NCBI GenBank assembly: GCA_031308135.1
Contig: JAHLJT010009436.1
Span: 136,282,950 to 136,346,949 of the forward strand
Reading direction: 5' to 3'
Source: Acheta domesticus
Taxonomy: Eukaryota; Arthropoda; Insecta; Orthoptera; Gryllidae
Length of the DNA stretch: 64,000 nt
How positions within the stretch are numbered: the stretch's first letter is position 1; the number at the start of each line of letters is the position of its first letter. The position numbers and the translations under genes are program-made. The notes beneath the pieces were generated by a model. That model was not told the origin of the DNA. It saw only the letters and a program-made list of their open reading frames with translations, and searched no databases. Shown here piece after piece: positions 35,500 to 47,830 of the stretch.

Positions 35500-35690
35500 A
35501 ATTAGAACTTGTTGAGGCTGGGGCGATGCCCCGCTGGTGGAGATACCAAGGGAGGTCATGCCGCAAGTCAACGTGTAGAACGACGTCGAATCTCGCTACA
35601 CAGGGAGGAGAAATACCGCCACTTCCCGGATATAATACACACTACACTTTGAGGACTAATAACCAAAGTAGTTTATATACAAAGAAAACC
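35500..35690. repeat. Interspersed repeat, copy B
   Basis: Diverged relative of 26583-26760, sharing a CCCGCTGG...GAGATACC segment and the ATACCGCCACTTCCCG block in the same order. Confidence 0.5.
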
Positions 35691-36631
35691 TGAAACATAA
35701 AGCAATGATTAATCAATCAATATTTACTCTTAGAAGCCTTGTAGTGAGTCATGTAATATAATATTACTATAATTTTCTTCGTAACTCAACACCCTTCTTG
35801 TTTGGAAGGTATTGTGAAAGTTGAAATTCGACATCATTTTTCCGTACAATATGGCTTTCCTCTACTTCTCGATGGACGATAAGTCTTCACTTGACTTATA
35901 TAAAAACATTCGTATTAACGCTGCTATTTCCTCTTTCGACATGCAGATCAACATTGACAGCTAGTGAGAAAATTAATGAATTTAAATTAATTATTTTGAT
36001 GGTTCATTCTCTGTTTTTTTCTCTTTCACGTATCCTGTTTGACGGGTGTTACATCATCTACATTTCCTTTCAAATTGGTTTACAATGGTGAGTTTATTGT
36101 TCTAAAAAAATGCCACGTATCAACTATTCGTGGTTCTCTGACGCTCGTTGCATTCGTAATACTATTTCATGTCCTCATTGCATACTATTGCAGTTCTTGG
36201 TCAGTCGTTTTTCATATTCCGCCCCTAGCAGCGTTCCTACCAGTTATCCCGTCACTCGTCATGTCCCCTGTTACCCGTCATTCAGCGTCAATCACTCCTT
36301 TCGCAGAAGTCGGTAACTTGCCTCTCGGGATTTCTGCCACCCCGTCCCTGATTTGCACCCTTGGCGACGCGGTGCCTAAGCTTCCTGTTCACTGGGGATT
36401 AAGCGGTCTTCGACCTTTGCCCCTCACTCCTCCGCTGACGCGCGAAATCCGAGTGCGCCCCCTCCTCGTTGCATCAGCCTGTGCGCCGCCCTGACGCAAA
36501 GGGGCCGCCTGCTTTCGCCAATTGCATGCATTGTGATGTAATCCTTTGGGATTTTTGTCCAAGGTTTCCACCTGTTTTTCATAATTATGGACAATCAGAA
36601 TTATTTTTTGCCCTCTGTTTCAATGACTGTA

Positions 36632-36633
<2 letters not shown>
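35691..36633. other. Non-coding DNA
   Basis: GC-balanced and pyrimidine-rich at 36200-36500, with a 151-codon plus-strand frame that resembles no known protein. It is considered non-coding. Confidence 0.45.

Positions 36634-36697
<64 letters not shown>
36634..36697. repeat. (AT)n microsatellite
   Basis: About 32 uninterrupted AT units, the longest pure dinucleotide run in the window. Confidence 0.95.
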
Positions 36698-36700
<3 letters not shown>

Positions 36701-38375
36701 ACTTTCTACATCCAGGGATGAATAGATGTGGTTCATTACTTATGAATTAGCTGAATGTGGCGTTGCCGACGCTGAAAACTATTTTAAAAGTATTTTCATG
36801 TGTAGAAAATTTCTTTCATACTTCATTTCGTTTATGCGTAACTTTGTTCGAATATGTTCTTACAGTATCTGGCATTGGACTTACCAATGAAACGCAGTAG
36901 CTGATAATGTTATGCTCCCGTAATGTTATGCTCCCTTCAAAAATTCACAATATCGAATGGCATTGTATGTTATCTCCATTTGGGATATGAACTGGTAATT
37001 CTTCAAATGTTAAAATTATAATCGTCATAAGAAATACTTGAAGGTATTGATGATGCGAATAGTTAAAGTTTAGTCAAGCTATATATTTTTACGATTTTAG
37101 GAGTTTTGCTAATATGCACAATAATGCACAAAGATCACCTGTAAATTGTCCTTCTAGGTTATTCTCTCATCCTAATATATCATTCTCAATCAGTTTCAAA
37201 AATTCTGCCGCAAAATCATTTACAACTACATTATTTGTACTTATAAATGATAAAGTAAATCCTTTCCCGGATTTGCTTAACACTTCCATATTTTTTTCCC
37301 ATTATTTTTGAAGAGATTAAAACTCTTCAAACCAAGTCTAATTTGTGTTCACTTACAATTGCTCATTTTGCATGCGAATCTAAATAAACATTAAAAGACA
37401 ACTGTTTTGTATGTTTATGCTAAAAAGGTATTAGTTAAGTTTAATATGAATACGTTTTGGGTCACATTCATTTGAAAATCGGTATATGTTTTGGTATCTG
37501 TATTTGTGCACTTAGGAACGTAAATGTGAGAAGTCGAACATAAAAAAGTTAATTCATTCCCTTACATTACTCACAGTTTTGTTTTCATTTGAAATTCTTC
37601 AAATTTAATAAGTTCCAAGGCAATACTGTTAATAGATTTTGCAACTTTTTTAAAAATACGGTATTAAGCCTACGGATATAATTTAAAATTAATCTTCCTC
37701 GTGCACCACTTGTTCAAATTAACTTCAATTGTTCACGTAAATATGTCAACATCAGTGTTGCCAACGCCGTGAAAGAAAACGATGACGTATTGACCGAAAA
37801 AAATGCCTTTGGATACTGGAATTTAATTCACTCTACCTACAGAGATTTATTTAGGTGACATTGGTTTACTTCCCGGCATACTCACGGACATGGCAGCGCC
37901 AAAACCCGCCAAAACACGTTTTTGGAAATTTCTTTGAATCTTCCGGCCGGACTCGAAAACAAATTATCAGTTCCACATCAGGAGACCGAGACGCGTCTAA
38001 TGACACCTCAAATGTCTCGACTGGTGCTCGGGAAGTGGTCTAGCCGTGAGAGGTGGAATCACATATCCTAATGCACGCACGCTAGAGGAGTTACTCAGAT
38101 ACTGTATAGGGATGTATTCTTTAGATTTATGGCGTGACAGTATTACTGAATTATCTGCGTCGAATGTTGCCAATATTTTGAAAAATAAGTACCACAAAAG
38201 CACTGTATGAGTTGTATCTGACGACACATAACATGTTTACACTATTTTCATCTAAAAAAAATTTTGTTTCAATGCAAATTGAAAAGAATGTAAATAACTA
38301 ATGTAAATATTTGAACATTGACGGCAGTTCCCCTATTTTCCTTTTGACACATTTCAAAAGAATTTTATTCAGTTT
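36698..38375. other. AT-rich non-coding DNA
   Basis: No gene is recognised. A short direct duplication, TAATGTTATGCTCCC, lies near 36906-36935. Confidence 0.5.
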
Positions 38376-39028
38376 ATACTTTCCCGTATACGTACGTATA
38401 TACGGAGTAATATACGTATTATAGGGAAAGTTATATAATCCTGCGGAAAATTGATTTCGAAATTTTAACAGAAATACATGTTATGGGGTCCCCTGACACC
38501 GAAAAAGTGTTGCTGTTTTTTGTTCTTTTTGTAAAACGTCTGTCTGTCCGTCTGTCTGTGAACAACACTAGCGCCTAAACCATGTGTGCGACTTCTTCCA
38601 AAATGGATATTCCCCAGTCGATTTCCTTCTTGTCGAGTCGAGGTGACGTGATTTTGAAAAATCTTCTTCAAAATTTGGGGTTCTTTACACAAAGCCCCCC
38701 AGACATTTTCAAAATTTTCTCAAAAACGGCTCTAATTTTTTTCTTGTAAGATTGGAGTAAAATACACTAATTAAGATGGCATAGATCCGATTTTCACGGT
38801 CAACTCTGAATTTTCGAAAATTGCGGAAGTTTGAATCTTTTTCGGGTTCTTCCTACAACTATAAAATTTTCGCGTAATATTGTGTGCAACATTAGCAAGT
38901 TTAAAAAACTACAAAAAAAGATTTTCTCAAAAACGGCTCCAAAATTTTGCAGTGCAATTTTTTCCAGCGCTAAATGTGCTCTATGAGATGCCAAACGCCA
39001 TATGGTTCTATTTTTATTTTCAAAAAAC
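38376..39028 (+). mobile_element. Helentron-like element, 5' fragment
   Basis: It begins with the family 5' end TACTTTCCCGTATACG; ACTTTCCC is followed 40-odd bases later by GGGAAAGT, a potential hairpin. It continues with the shared body (GTCTGTGAACAACACTAG, CCCAGTCGAT) and two TTTTCTCAAAAACGGC unit starts at 38714 and 38921, only 207 apart, so one internal unit is shortened. The right half and the 3' terminus are missing. Confidence 0.65.
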
Positions 39029-39300
39029 GTGCCAGTGTGACCGCACCTAGAGGTTAGCCAGTCAGCTGGCGGACCTCTAGCTCCAATCTTACTTGCACTT
39101 TCCTCTACCTACCTTCAAATGGTTGTTGCCCATTTAAAAACTTTCGTCCATCTTAGATGTTCTCTTCTTCGGAATCACTCTTCGTTTAATTTTGCATATA
39201 GTATCATAATGTCAATACCCATTTCATTTACCCTCATAACGAGTTAAACAGCTACTACTTCTTGTCCATCATCTCTGTCTTTCAGTTTTCCTCTCTTCCA
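39029..39300. other. Non-coding spacer
   Basis: Contains an imperfect hairpin, CTAGAGGTTAGCCAGTC with GGCGGACCTCTAG (39049-39083). Nothing else is recognised. Confidence 0.5.
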
Positions 39301-39328
39301 CCCCCCCCTCTCTCTCTCTCTCTCTCTC
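39301..39328. repeat. (CT)n microsatellite
   Basis: A C-run followed by about ten CT units. Confidence 0.9.
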
Positions 39329-39644
39329 ACTGTCTCCTCTCTTTGCATTATCTGCAAGAACGGGGTATGATGCCATTAGAAAATGAAGCGACTTCACAAG
39401 TTTATTTTCCATCTTTAAACACTGACTTTCTGAAGTACAACAATTCAACGCACATCTCTTGTCTTTCCACTGTTAGAGGAATTCAATCTCCCTGCGTAGT
39501 GTTAATTCAGCGTTAGCCAATTTTGTATTTTACTTGCAGCAGGCGCTGTTGGGAAAGTAAATTTATCTATCCCGCATTTCCTCTTTTTACGTCGTCGGAG
39601 TGCGCTGCGTCTTGTAGAAAAACACTGTAATAAAATTAAAACAT
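39329..39644. other. Non-coding spacer
   Basis: Nothing is recognised. Confidence 0.5.
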
Positions 39645-39850
39645 CTTCTTGGGGGCGGCTGGGGAGAAACGCAAACAGATCGGGGAAGGCCGCTTCGACC
39701 GAGCGCCTCACAATCTTTGCATTCCAAACTCCGGCGGGCGGCGTCGGGGGCCAGGCCCAGGCCCAGGGCTCGGCACGACTGCTTTCTTTATCGGACGAGC
39801 TCCGCATGCGGGGTCGCTGACAGCGGGGTTTGTGCGTTCACCGTTTACTT
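39645..39850. promoter_or_regulatory. GC-rich, CpG-rich block
   Basis: A weaker island than the others, with (GGCCCA)n near 39750-39770. No exon is assigned. Confidence 0.35.
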
Positions 39851-42689
39851 TGTCGAACTTCCGTTCGTTGTCTACACGCGTTCCGTCATCCGTTCTAAGT
39901 ATCACTTGTCCAGTGTTTTCTTATTTGTTCATTTATTATTCTATTGTTTCGTCTCGCTCGATTAGTTGACAAAAGAAATATGTACACTGCAATATGCAAC
40001 ATTAGTTAGTGCGAACTCCTAGCACTTTATTTCGTGTTTTCTGCTCTCATTCATCAGTGCTTATAATTCTGTGTTCACCGATTATTTCCACATTTGATCT
40101 CATTCTCGATTGTTCAATTATTTTTTCTATTTGATATTTTATCGGTGAATGTTTGTTACTATACTCGTTTTTATATTCCCTCGCCCGTTTGTTTAATAGT
40201 CACTGTGAAACCATTTCTCTTTCTGTGCCGAAATTAATTTTGGTTGATATATCCAAATTTTTAACGGAAGTGTTTTCTTTCATTTTCTTGAGTCTTTTTT
40301 TCTGTGTGAAGTTACAAGATTTAAAATGATAGAGAATGTTAGAAAAGACATGTGTGAATTTCTACAATTTTTAGAGGAAATATTTAAGACCTGGCTCTAA
40401 CGTCAAGATAGAATATTTTAGAACCTTCCCGAAATACTTCATTGAAAACACTTGACAAATCATGTCATTTATCTCGCATTACATTCACCCATCTTTTTGG
40501 GCTATTTCTGTTGCTAAAGAGGTGTTTGATACTACGAGATTTGTGCTTCCAAGATTTGTGCATGCCAAATTGCTCAACTGAATCGATTGCGCATATAAAT
40601 AGACTTCATAGAGTGTATTTTCTTTCATTAACTGTATCTCTTAATGCTGTTATTCGTACCCTAATGAAATTACCCAGTATTCTTTTCTATTACCTTAAAT
40701 GTTTTTATCACTGCTGACTGATAGCTATTTACCTGCATTGATATTGCCTACTACAGTGCCTTTCGCATCTGCTGATATTGTCTCGAAAGCTTACATTTTG
40801 TCTATAAAACGTCGCTGGTTAGGACAAATCCAATGTCTGGGTGAAATGTCTAGAAGCTGACTACTCTGATCGAAAAGTGATTTTATCCTAACAAATATCA
40901 AAGATATACTGCGGTACCATAAGAAATAGGCCACGAACCACGGGTGACCTTTCTGTAACTCGTAACCAAAAGTTCAAAAGTAGATATTAATTAATATTTA
41001 GTAAATAATTAATCATACATACTAATTTCATAGACAAACGAACAATCAACGAAGTTAGGACGAATTAGGGTAAGCGAATTAAAAAAAGGCTCACTTGAAT
41101 GTTCCACTTGAATGGGATGAAATATCTTCCACAAATATTCCCGCATGCAGTTTCCAAAGCTATATGTTTCATAATTGTCATGATTTTTAGCAATAAATTA
41201 TTTTTCCTATAACGTTATTTATTACAGTACATTCAAAATATTTATGAAATTGAAATCGATTTCACAGTTGCAGTAATGAATTCGTTTAAATCTAAATAAT
41301 TGTCTGTCTGTGCGACCTCAATAACTTAATTATCGCATAAAATGTTCCAAAGGGTGCAAATGTTGCTTTTTTTGCGGTAGGATAGTTTTAATTTTCGGTA
41401 GGTCCATACATCAATTTGACAGTTCGCAAAGGAAAAAAGGTTCGTGGCGAGAATGGTCTAAGCTAGGGGTGTACAACATTATGAAGAGCATGTGCAGTTA
41501 TATCACATACGATGCTTAGGGTTGTCAAATAGGGACTTAAGTAGGATTGACTTTGCGTAGGGAAGGAAACGTGATAAGTCAATCGATCAGCTAGATTCAT
41601 TATTGTATGCTTGTTCAATACACTTGTTTATTGAAGCACCATCCTACAATAGTGAGAGGTATGGACATTTCAAAAGTCTTTATGATTATAGACAATCAGG
41701 TGTAATTCAATTGGCTAGGGGGCGTAATTAACCACATTGCAATGAAAAGAAACCATAGTAAGTTTCATGTACAACGTTTCGTGGTAACATTCAATCACAT
41801 CTTCAGAAAAATAATCCGTAAATTAAAAATAAATACATAAGGTAAGAAAACTTATTAGGAACTAAATGAACAATATGTATTAACACTAAAACATCCAGCG
41901 ACGTCGTTTCGAGTGCTGTCGCTCTTTTATCCTTGTAACATCTTTGTTTGTAAATATACATTGTGTTTTTATGACTTTTCAATAATTTTTATCATAACAT
42001 TGTGTTAAAATTGAAGTGAATCAGTGAAGAAAACCAGGTATTTTGTGAAAAATACCCCCATAGAACGCCCTGGGAGGAGTCATTTCGACTCCTTGGGGTC
42101 CTGGCCCCGACCTAAAACGTCTCTTTCATGTATATCAATACTGCAAATTTTCAAAAATGAATCCTATTATTTAGAATACTGTCTAAAGGAGTACATTGAA
42201 TTCCTCCCACTTTGCACTGCATCTTAAATAACATTACAGAAACTTGTTTCGATGGATTCCTGTATAAAAATACATAATGAATAAATTTCTAATGAAGTAA
42301 CAAAAAATTCATAGTATAAGTCATTGAAGTAATTAATGATATTACTTCTAGAAACGATTAGAGAATTTATCTCTCTTTTTGTTATTGGTAGGTTTAAAAT
42401 ATTTCAATACGAAGGCACTTATATTATAATCAGTGTTAAATTATGTAGCTTAAAGTACCTGCAATGAATTTTCTCCCAACCTTACAACATATCGTACTGT
42501 TGCCAGGACTGTTAAGACTGGATGCTGCTTGTTTTCGCAGATCACCACGGAAAGTGACCACTAAACTCTGCCTGAATTTCTTGTACTTTTTTAAGCAAAA
42601 CAAGACTATACACAAAGTGTCACGTCGCTCTCTTCTAAAACCAGAATAAAACGATATGATATAAAACCCCTTACCCATAAAAGAATTCA
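39851..42689. other. AT-rich non-coding DNA
   Basis: At about 41775-41820, CAACGTTTCGTGGTAAC followed by CACATCTTCAG recalls the "gaagatg...cgaaacgt" motif found at Penelope-like element termini, read here on the minus strand. It is too short to call. The rest is AT-rich. Confidence 0.45.
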
Positions 42690-43100
42690 TTATCGCCGCT
42701 TCCTGTTCGGGGCCTGAGCTCCGCCTGCAAGCGCACCGCGTCGCGCACGGGGAGGCAGGCGGCGGCGCTTTGGCCGAGGGTGACGTCCGCTCTCTATATG
42801 GACAGAGCCGCCCCCGCACTGATTGGGGCGGGCGGCGCGGCGTCAATTTGCTAGGGGGCGCGCTTTGACGAATTAGCGCGGACAACACAATCAGAAGCAG
42901 CGTGGGGAGAGGAATGTCAGCTCCCCGCCCCCGCGTCTGGCCCTGCCGTGCCCGGCCCACGCCCCCGCCCCCGCAAGCGACGTCTGCGCCGCGCCGATAG
43001 CCCACTGTTTATTCCCTGGACAGCGTTCCGCCCGAGCGCCCCTAGTTTAGGTTTCGTTTCTCGTTTCTCTCGTTCTCTCTAGTCTCGTTTCGGGTGAAGG
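42690..43100 (-). promoter_or_regulatory. CpG island with a minus-strand splice donor
   Basis: A strong island. On the minus strand it runs into ATGAATTCTTTTATGG|GTAAGG, with the donor GT at 42674-42673. The layout is that of a first exon, possibly opening with the six codons MNSFMG. No downstream exon is recognised, so this may be a non-coding first exon, a coding mini-exon or chance. The 189-codon frame that reads on past the donor has no domain. Confidence 0.35.
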
Positions 43101-44389
43101 GCCAGTAAAATATTAATAAACGATGCTGTGATAAGTTAGTGTTTTTTTCATGATGTTATTCGTTAATGAGCGCTGGAGTGTTATGATCCCGCAATAAAAA
43201 TTTTGCGATGTGCTATGCGCGGTAGTTTGATGCCGGGGTGTATGATGGGTTGTAGTTGCTGTTTCAAGGGGTGATCATGTTTTAGTGTGTAACGCGCATG
43301 TGAAAGTACTTGTATGGTTTTGGTTGGTGCAGAGCGCGCTTTGTTTACTTGAGATTTCAGGAATGTTTGAATAACTAGGGAAATATTAAAACCCTACACA
43401 ATGAAAAGTTTTTTATAAACTCTTGAAACTAAAACTTATTTTTCAACTCTAACATAATAAATCATGTTTGTGTGCATATTCACTGCACTCGTATGGCAAC
43501 TGAAATGCAATGTGCATGGTGTATAAAATATATAACATTTTACTATTTTCAAAATTAAAAGTTAGAATGAAACCGCTTCGTTAGGATATGTGCTAAATTG
43601 AGAGTCCTCAACTCACATCTCGTAGACTAACGTGATCCAAGGTCAATGTTTTAACAGTGATGATCGTAGGTTTTGATTCTAGAGTATCGGAAGATCAACC
43701 TTTGCAGGAAGACTGTTTTAATGGTCAACAGCTCAGTTATTTCCGAGTTTTCTTATACTAAATTTCAGACTGCGCGAATTGCTTGACCATCCTTTCTACA
43801 CAGCTACCCTCAGGGTCGTAAGTTGAATTTAATCCCATATTTCTTGTGGCACTAGACTCTACGTGTACAAAAGCTGCGACATGCATCAATGTTTTAGAAT
43901 GCAGCAGAAGATGAAACTCTTGCAAAAAAACAAGCATTATTCTGGATAAAATACGTAGTGCATCGTACATATGAAACATTCAATTTCCGAAATACTGCTC
44001 TCACAAAATTCCTTTAACATTCAAATAGCATTTTTTTAAGGTACTTTTTAATATTGATAAGAAACCCTTCTATCTTTTGAAGGAGTTTGATGGAACAAAA
44101 ACATTTTTATGAAAAGGAAAAGACATGTCAGTGACAAAGTCATTTTGACAAGAGAAAAGTCCGACTGAAAGCATTTCTTTGTACTTGGATGTTTCTAGGT
44201 CTACCTGTTGGCTACAGCAGCGAAACATCTTTTCGTATTATTCATTGTTTCCAAATTGCATATCACATTTCGTTAAATATTTTATTCGTTTTTCTTTAAC
44301 TATCGAAAGGAAATTAACATTGCTTGGAAATTCATTTATCGCTATTATCTTTTAGATCCTTGGCTTACTTTAATTTTTGCAGTGACGTT
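43101..44389. other. AT-rich non-coding DNA
   Basis: Nothing is recognised. Confidence 0.5.
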
Positions 44390-44787
44390 CTTAGAGATGG
44401 AGGGGAGGAGGTCCGCCCCGGGTGTTGCCATTTTAGAGGTGACACCAATTATAAACTTTTATAGATTTTGCAAAGATTTTGTATAGCTTATAGCACATAT
44501 TTGTATGAAATTATAAATAAGTTAGGGCCCTTAAATATGGAAAAGTGCTTTTATATGCATTTGTTAATTCGTTATTCTTCGTTTTAGATTATTTATTTAA
44601 AAATTATATTTCAAATATTTTGCATTACATAGTTTTTAATATATTACTAAATGTCTTGTGCAAATTTACTTGTATTTTTATTAAATAATGTAAAAACTAT
44701 TCTGCAGAAGATATTTTATATTTAATTTAGAATGGGTGATACCATTAGTTTTGCACCGGGTGACACCAACTGAAGCTACGCCACTGC
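44390..44787 (+). mobile_element. hAT-like MITE
   Basis: A 398-bp AT-rich element with ends CAGTGACGTTCTTAGAGA and the complement of CAGTGGCGTAGCTTCAG. Subterminal GCCCCGGGTG...GACACC at the left is mirrored by GGGTGACACC at the right. These termini are typical of insect hAT-type non-autonomous elements (CAGTGGCGTAGC). It has no coding capacity. A clean 8-bp target duplication is not visible, because a Helentron-like element starts 3-6 bases past its right end. Confidence 0.6.
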
Positions 44788-44789
44788 TT

Positions 44790-46365
44790 TTTACTTTCCC
44801 GTATACGTACGTATACACGGAGTGATATACGTAGTATAGGGAAAGTTATGTAATACTGCGCGAAAAAATGGCCAATTTTCGGCGGAAAAAAATTAATTGC
44901 CGGGCCGTGAAAACGAATAAGTGGATAAAACCAGTTGCTAAATTAAGAAAAAAAATCCTCTATCTCGTGGTGTGGTCAAAATCCATGATTTGTGGCTTCT
45001 TTATACTTAAAAATCGATTGACGGCATTCCGTCCGTCTGTGGTCAACGATAGCGCCTAAACCGTACGGTCGATTTTCTTCGAAATTGATATTCCCCAGTC
45101 GATCTGATTGTAGTCGAAGCTTTGTGATTTTGAAAAAGATTCTTTAAAATTTGGGGGTACTTTATATGAAGCCCCCCGGGGATTTTCAACATTTTCTCAA
45201 AAACGGCTCCAAATTTTTTCTTTAAATTTCTTGTATGAATAGAGGAAAATACACTTTTTAACATGGCATAGGTCCGATTTTCACGTACAGCTCTCAATTT
45301 TCGAAAATTGTGAAAGTTTGAATTTTTTCGGCGTCTTTCTCCAACTACAAAATTGAAGATAGAGATTTTTTCTTCAAATAAAATTTGTTCTGCATATTGA
45401 GTTCTTTAATAAAGGTCATGTAAATGTTTTTCACAATTTTGGTAGTTTTCGTGCAATATTGCGTGCAATATGTGCAATTTTAAAAAATTACAAAAACAAG
45501 ATTTTCTCAAAAACGGCTCCAAATTTTTTCTTTAAACTTTTGGTAGGGATAGTGATAAATGTACTCTATCAATGACATAAAAGCCATTTTGGTCTATCGG
45601 TTGGTTTTTTTCAAAAATTACCAAAATGTAAATTTTTTTACTTGTCTCTCACGTCGTTAATATTTACATTATCGGCGATTTTTTTACATTATTATATTTA
45701 CGAGTATATATGCTTTAAATAATGTCAAGTTAAGTTTCTCGAAAACACTACCGTTTTCTGTGAAAAGTAGCTCAAATTTCGGCATTTTCAGAAATGCTCA
45801 AACGTCATTTTCTCGTATATGGCTGCAATTTTTTTCTTGAAACGTTTGTAACGGATAGTGCTAATTACACTCATTAGTATAGCGTGAAATTTATTTTGAG
45901 TTTTTTTTGTTTTTTTCAAAAATTATATAAATGTAAATTTTTTGAAAGATCTCTCACATCTTTAATATGCACATTATCCGCAATTTGTAAAGATGATTAT
46001 ATTTGTGAGTGTAAGTGCTACAAATAACTTCAAATAAAGTATTTTGAAAACTCAAAAATTTTCTGTGGAAATGAGCTTCAAATTTCGCATTTTTAGTAGT
46101 GCTAAAACGCCATTTTCTCTTAAACGGCACATAATTTTTAAAAGAAAATTGCCATTTAAGGCTAGGTTTTTGTGTTCTTTAATATTCTAAAATTAATGTT
46201 TCTGTTCTACCAATAGGAAACCGAAAAATTAAGAAAATGACAAAAAAATGTACTTTTGGCGATGATAGATGGTAGCTGGCAAGAAAGAGTATGTGGCAAT
46301 TCCGAATAGCTAGCGAAGACCCAGGAAAATAGAAAACTAATACGGGAAAGTCTGTGCCAGTCTGT
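44790..46365 (+). mobile_element. Helentron-like non-autonomous element (HINE), near full length
   Basis: The 5' end is TACTTTCCCGTATACG with an ACTTTCCC/GGGAAAGT hairpin in the first 60 bases. The body contains GTCCGTCTGTGG...CTAGCGCCTAAACC, then a tandem array: units starting ATTTTCTC at 45191, 45501, 45807 and 46112 (spacing 310, 306, 305). It ends with the 3' subterminal inverted repeat AATACGGGAAAGT at about 46342-46354 and CTGTGCCAGTCTGT, after which the expected stem-loop and CTAG are lost. It has no protein coding capacity. Helentron-associated elements typically have subterminal inverted repeats, a central tandem array, a 3' stem-loop and a CTAG end. The class is inferred from structure. 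Confidence 0.65.
45191..46150 (+). repeat. Internal tandem array of about 305 bp units
   Basis: Three full units and a fourth partial start with ATTTTCTC(A/G/T) followed by AAACGGC or a variant, then a TTTTTTCTT tract and later a GATAGTG(A/C)TAA-type segment. The units have diverged from each other more than the two element copies have, so the array predates the insertions. Confidence 0.65.
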
Positions 46366-46389
46366 TTCTGTTTTTTGACAAATAAATAA

Positions 46390-47115
46390 ATAAAATAAAT
46401 ACCGTCATGCTTAATTTTTTCAAAATACTAGTAGTTTTTCTTTAATTTTGTGACAAACGTAATAGGCCGCTGTAAATTTACTGCGCTTCGGACAGCTGGA
46501 TGCGTCGTAAATTAGAATGTGCAATTTTGTATATTATTTCTTTCTTCGTTTCTTACATTCGAACTTTATTATAGACTTACACATTAATATTTTAGAAATT
46601 GTTTATTTTGAAATATTTGAAATAATAAAAAGAATTAATAGCTCTCAGAATAGCGACAATGCAGGGTCTGCAACAATGGAATTCACTTTGCGCTCGCGAA
46701 TATCTGTGAATTAGTGTCATTGTTGTGACCTAATGGAGCTGTATGAAAAGGAGTTATAATTGTCTAATTTATGTTGATATTTGCAGGCAAATATTTAGTT
46801 TTGCACCAAATGCTGTACCATTTGTAGTGAGTAGAGAATTTGTTGCATGGTTTTAAAATACTCTTCCCTAATCATGGCCCAATGGAAGGCATTTCTATAT
46901 TTCCAGGGTATCAGGCTTCTTTTTCCAATACAGGGTTACAAAACTTTTGCATTCTATTTTTGTGAAGTTGTAGAATTCACATAGTTCTGACAACACTGCA
47001 ATGGAAATAGTGAGTTCCAAGCGAAGATGTTAGTAGCGCATAAAGTGCAATATTACAGTATTACTTAGCTGTTTCCTCTAATACGGGAAAGTAAGTGCTG
47101 TTGTAGCACCACTAG
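46390..47115 (+). mobile_element. 3' half of a second Helentron-like subfamily copy
   Basis: From CGTCATGCTTAATTTTTTC to the end it matches the minus-strand element at 55636-57451. It ends with the subterminal repeat AATACGGGAAAGT (to 47092), a stem-loop GTGCT-GTTGT-AGCAC (47095-47109) and CTAG (47112-47115) followed by TTT. Its 5' half is absent; it sits directly behind the 44790 element, so the composite is either nested or recombined. Confidence 0.65.
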
Positions 47116-47758
47116 TTTGTAAGTGAAATAAAAATTATACAATATTGGAATAAATTTAGTTTGACTTAAGGCAACGAAAGTGGTTAAAATACTATTACTT
47201 GTTCGGGAGAAGTGAAGGCCCTCAACAATTAGGACACATACTAATCTTGCTCGTAAATTGTGGTATATTTTAATCACTTATTTTAGTTATCTTGTTAATT
47301 CCTTATATCCTATTATGAAAATAATAATGGAAATTAAATGTATATTAAATATATACATCTTCATTCTTAGTAATGCAATACAAACATTTCTACAGGAATA
47401 TTCAGTACTACAAGAAATTCACAATTGGAATCTAATGAACATCCGCAATCGGAGGCTAGGTATGAACTACACAAGTAGTAGATAACACCCCGAGTATTGA
47501 GCGCAGAATCCACACGAAAATCCCTCTATTCCTGTAATTGCAGGTCCGAATCAAAGGAATACATGCTTATATCTTCATTTCCTAGGGAAAATTGGCAATG
47601 AAAGCCAATTGTAAATACGGTATATATTGGAAAAAACTTCATTCTAACACTATATAAGCTGGATCATGCTAAGGAAATACACTTATCGTCATAAGAAAAG
47701 ATGCACCCAGAAGGACGAGGAGGATTGAGATCATTGTTGGCAAGCAGGTAGAGGATAC
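47116..47758. other. AT-rich non-coding DNA
   Basis: Nothing is recognised. Confidence 0.5.
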
Positions 47759-47830
47759 CATGCATACAAAATGATTACAATTTCACATTTGTAGGAGCAA
47801 CATTTATTGCACAACACGACCACAGACGGT

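Noticed and set aside
35115..35505. Ser/Leu and Arg/Glu frames over the CT tract
   Set aside because: Microsatellite artefacts.
42673..42690. MNSFMG as a Hox-type N-terminus
   Set aside because: Resemblance to Hox starts is limited to a few residues, and a splice donor follows at once; Hox first exons are longer.
42436..43005. 189-codon minus-strand frame
   Set aside because: It reads through a strong splice donor at 42674 and shows no homology that I recognise. Only a short exon before the donor is considered.
44793..47092. A single 2.3-kb transposon bounded by ACTTTCCC and GGGAAAGT inverted repeats
   Set aside because: An internal GGGAAAGT at 46354 and the order seen in the 51070 and 55636 copies show two subfamily pieces, and conserved sequence continues past the repeat to CTAG.
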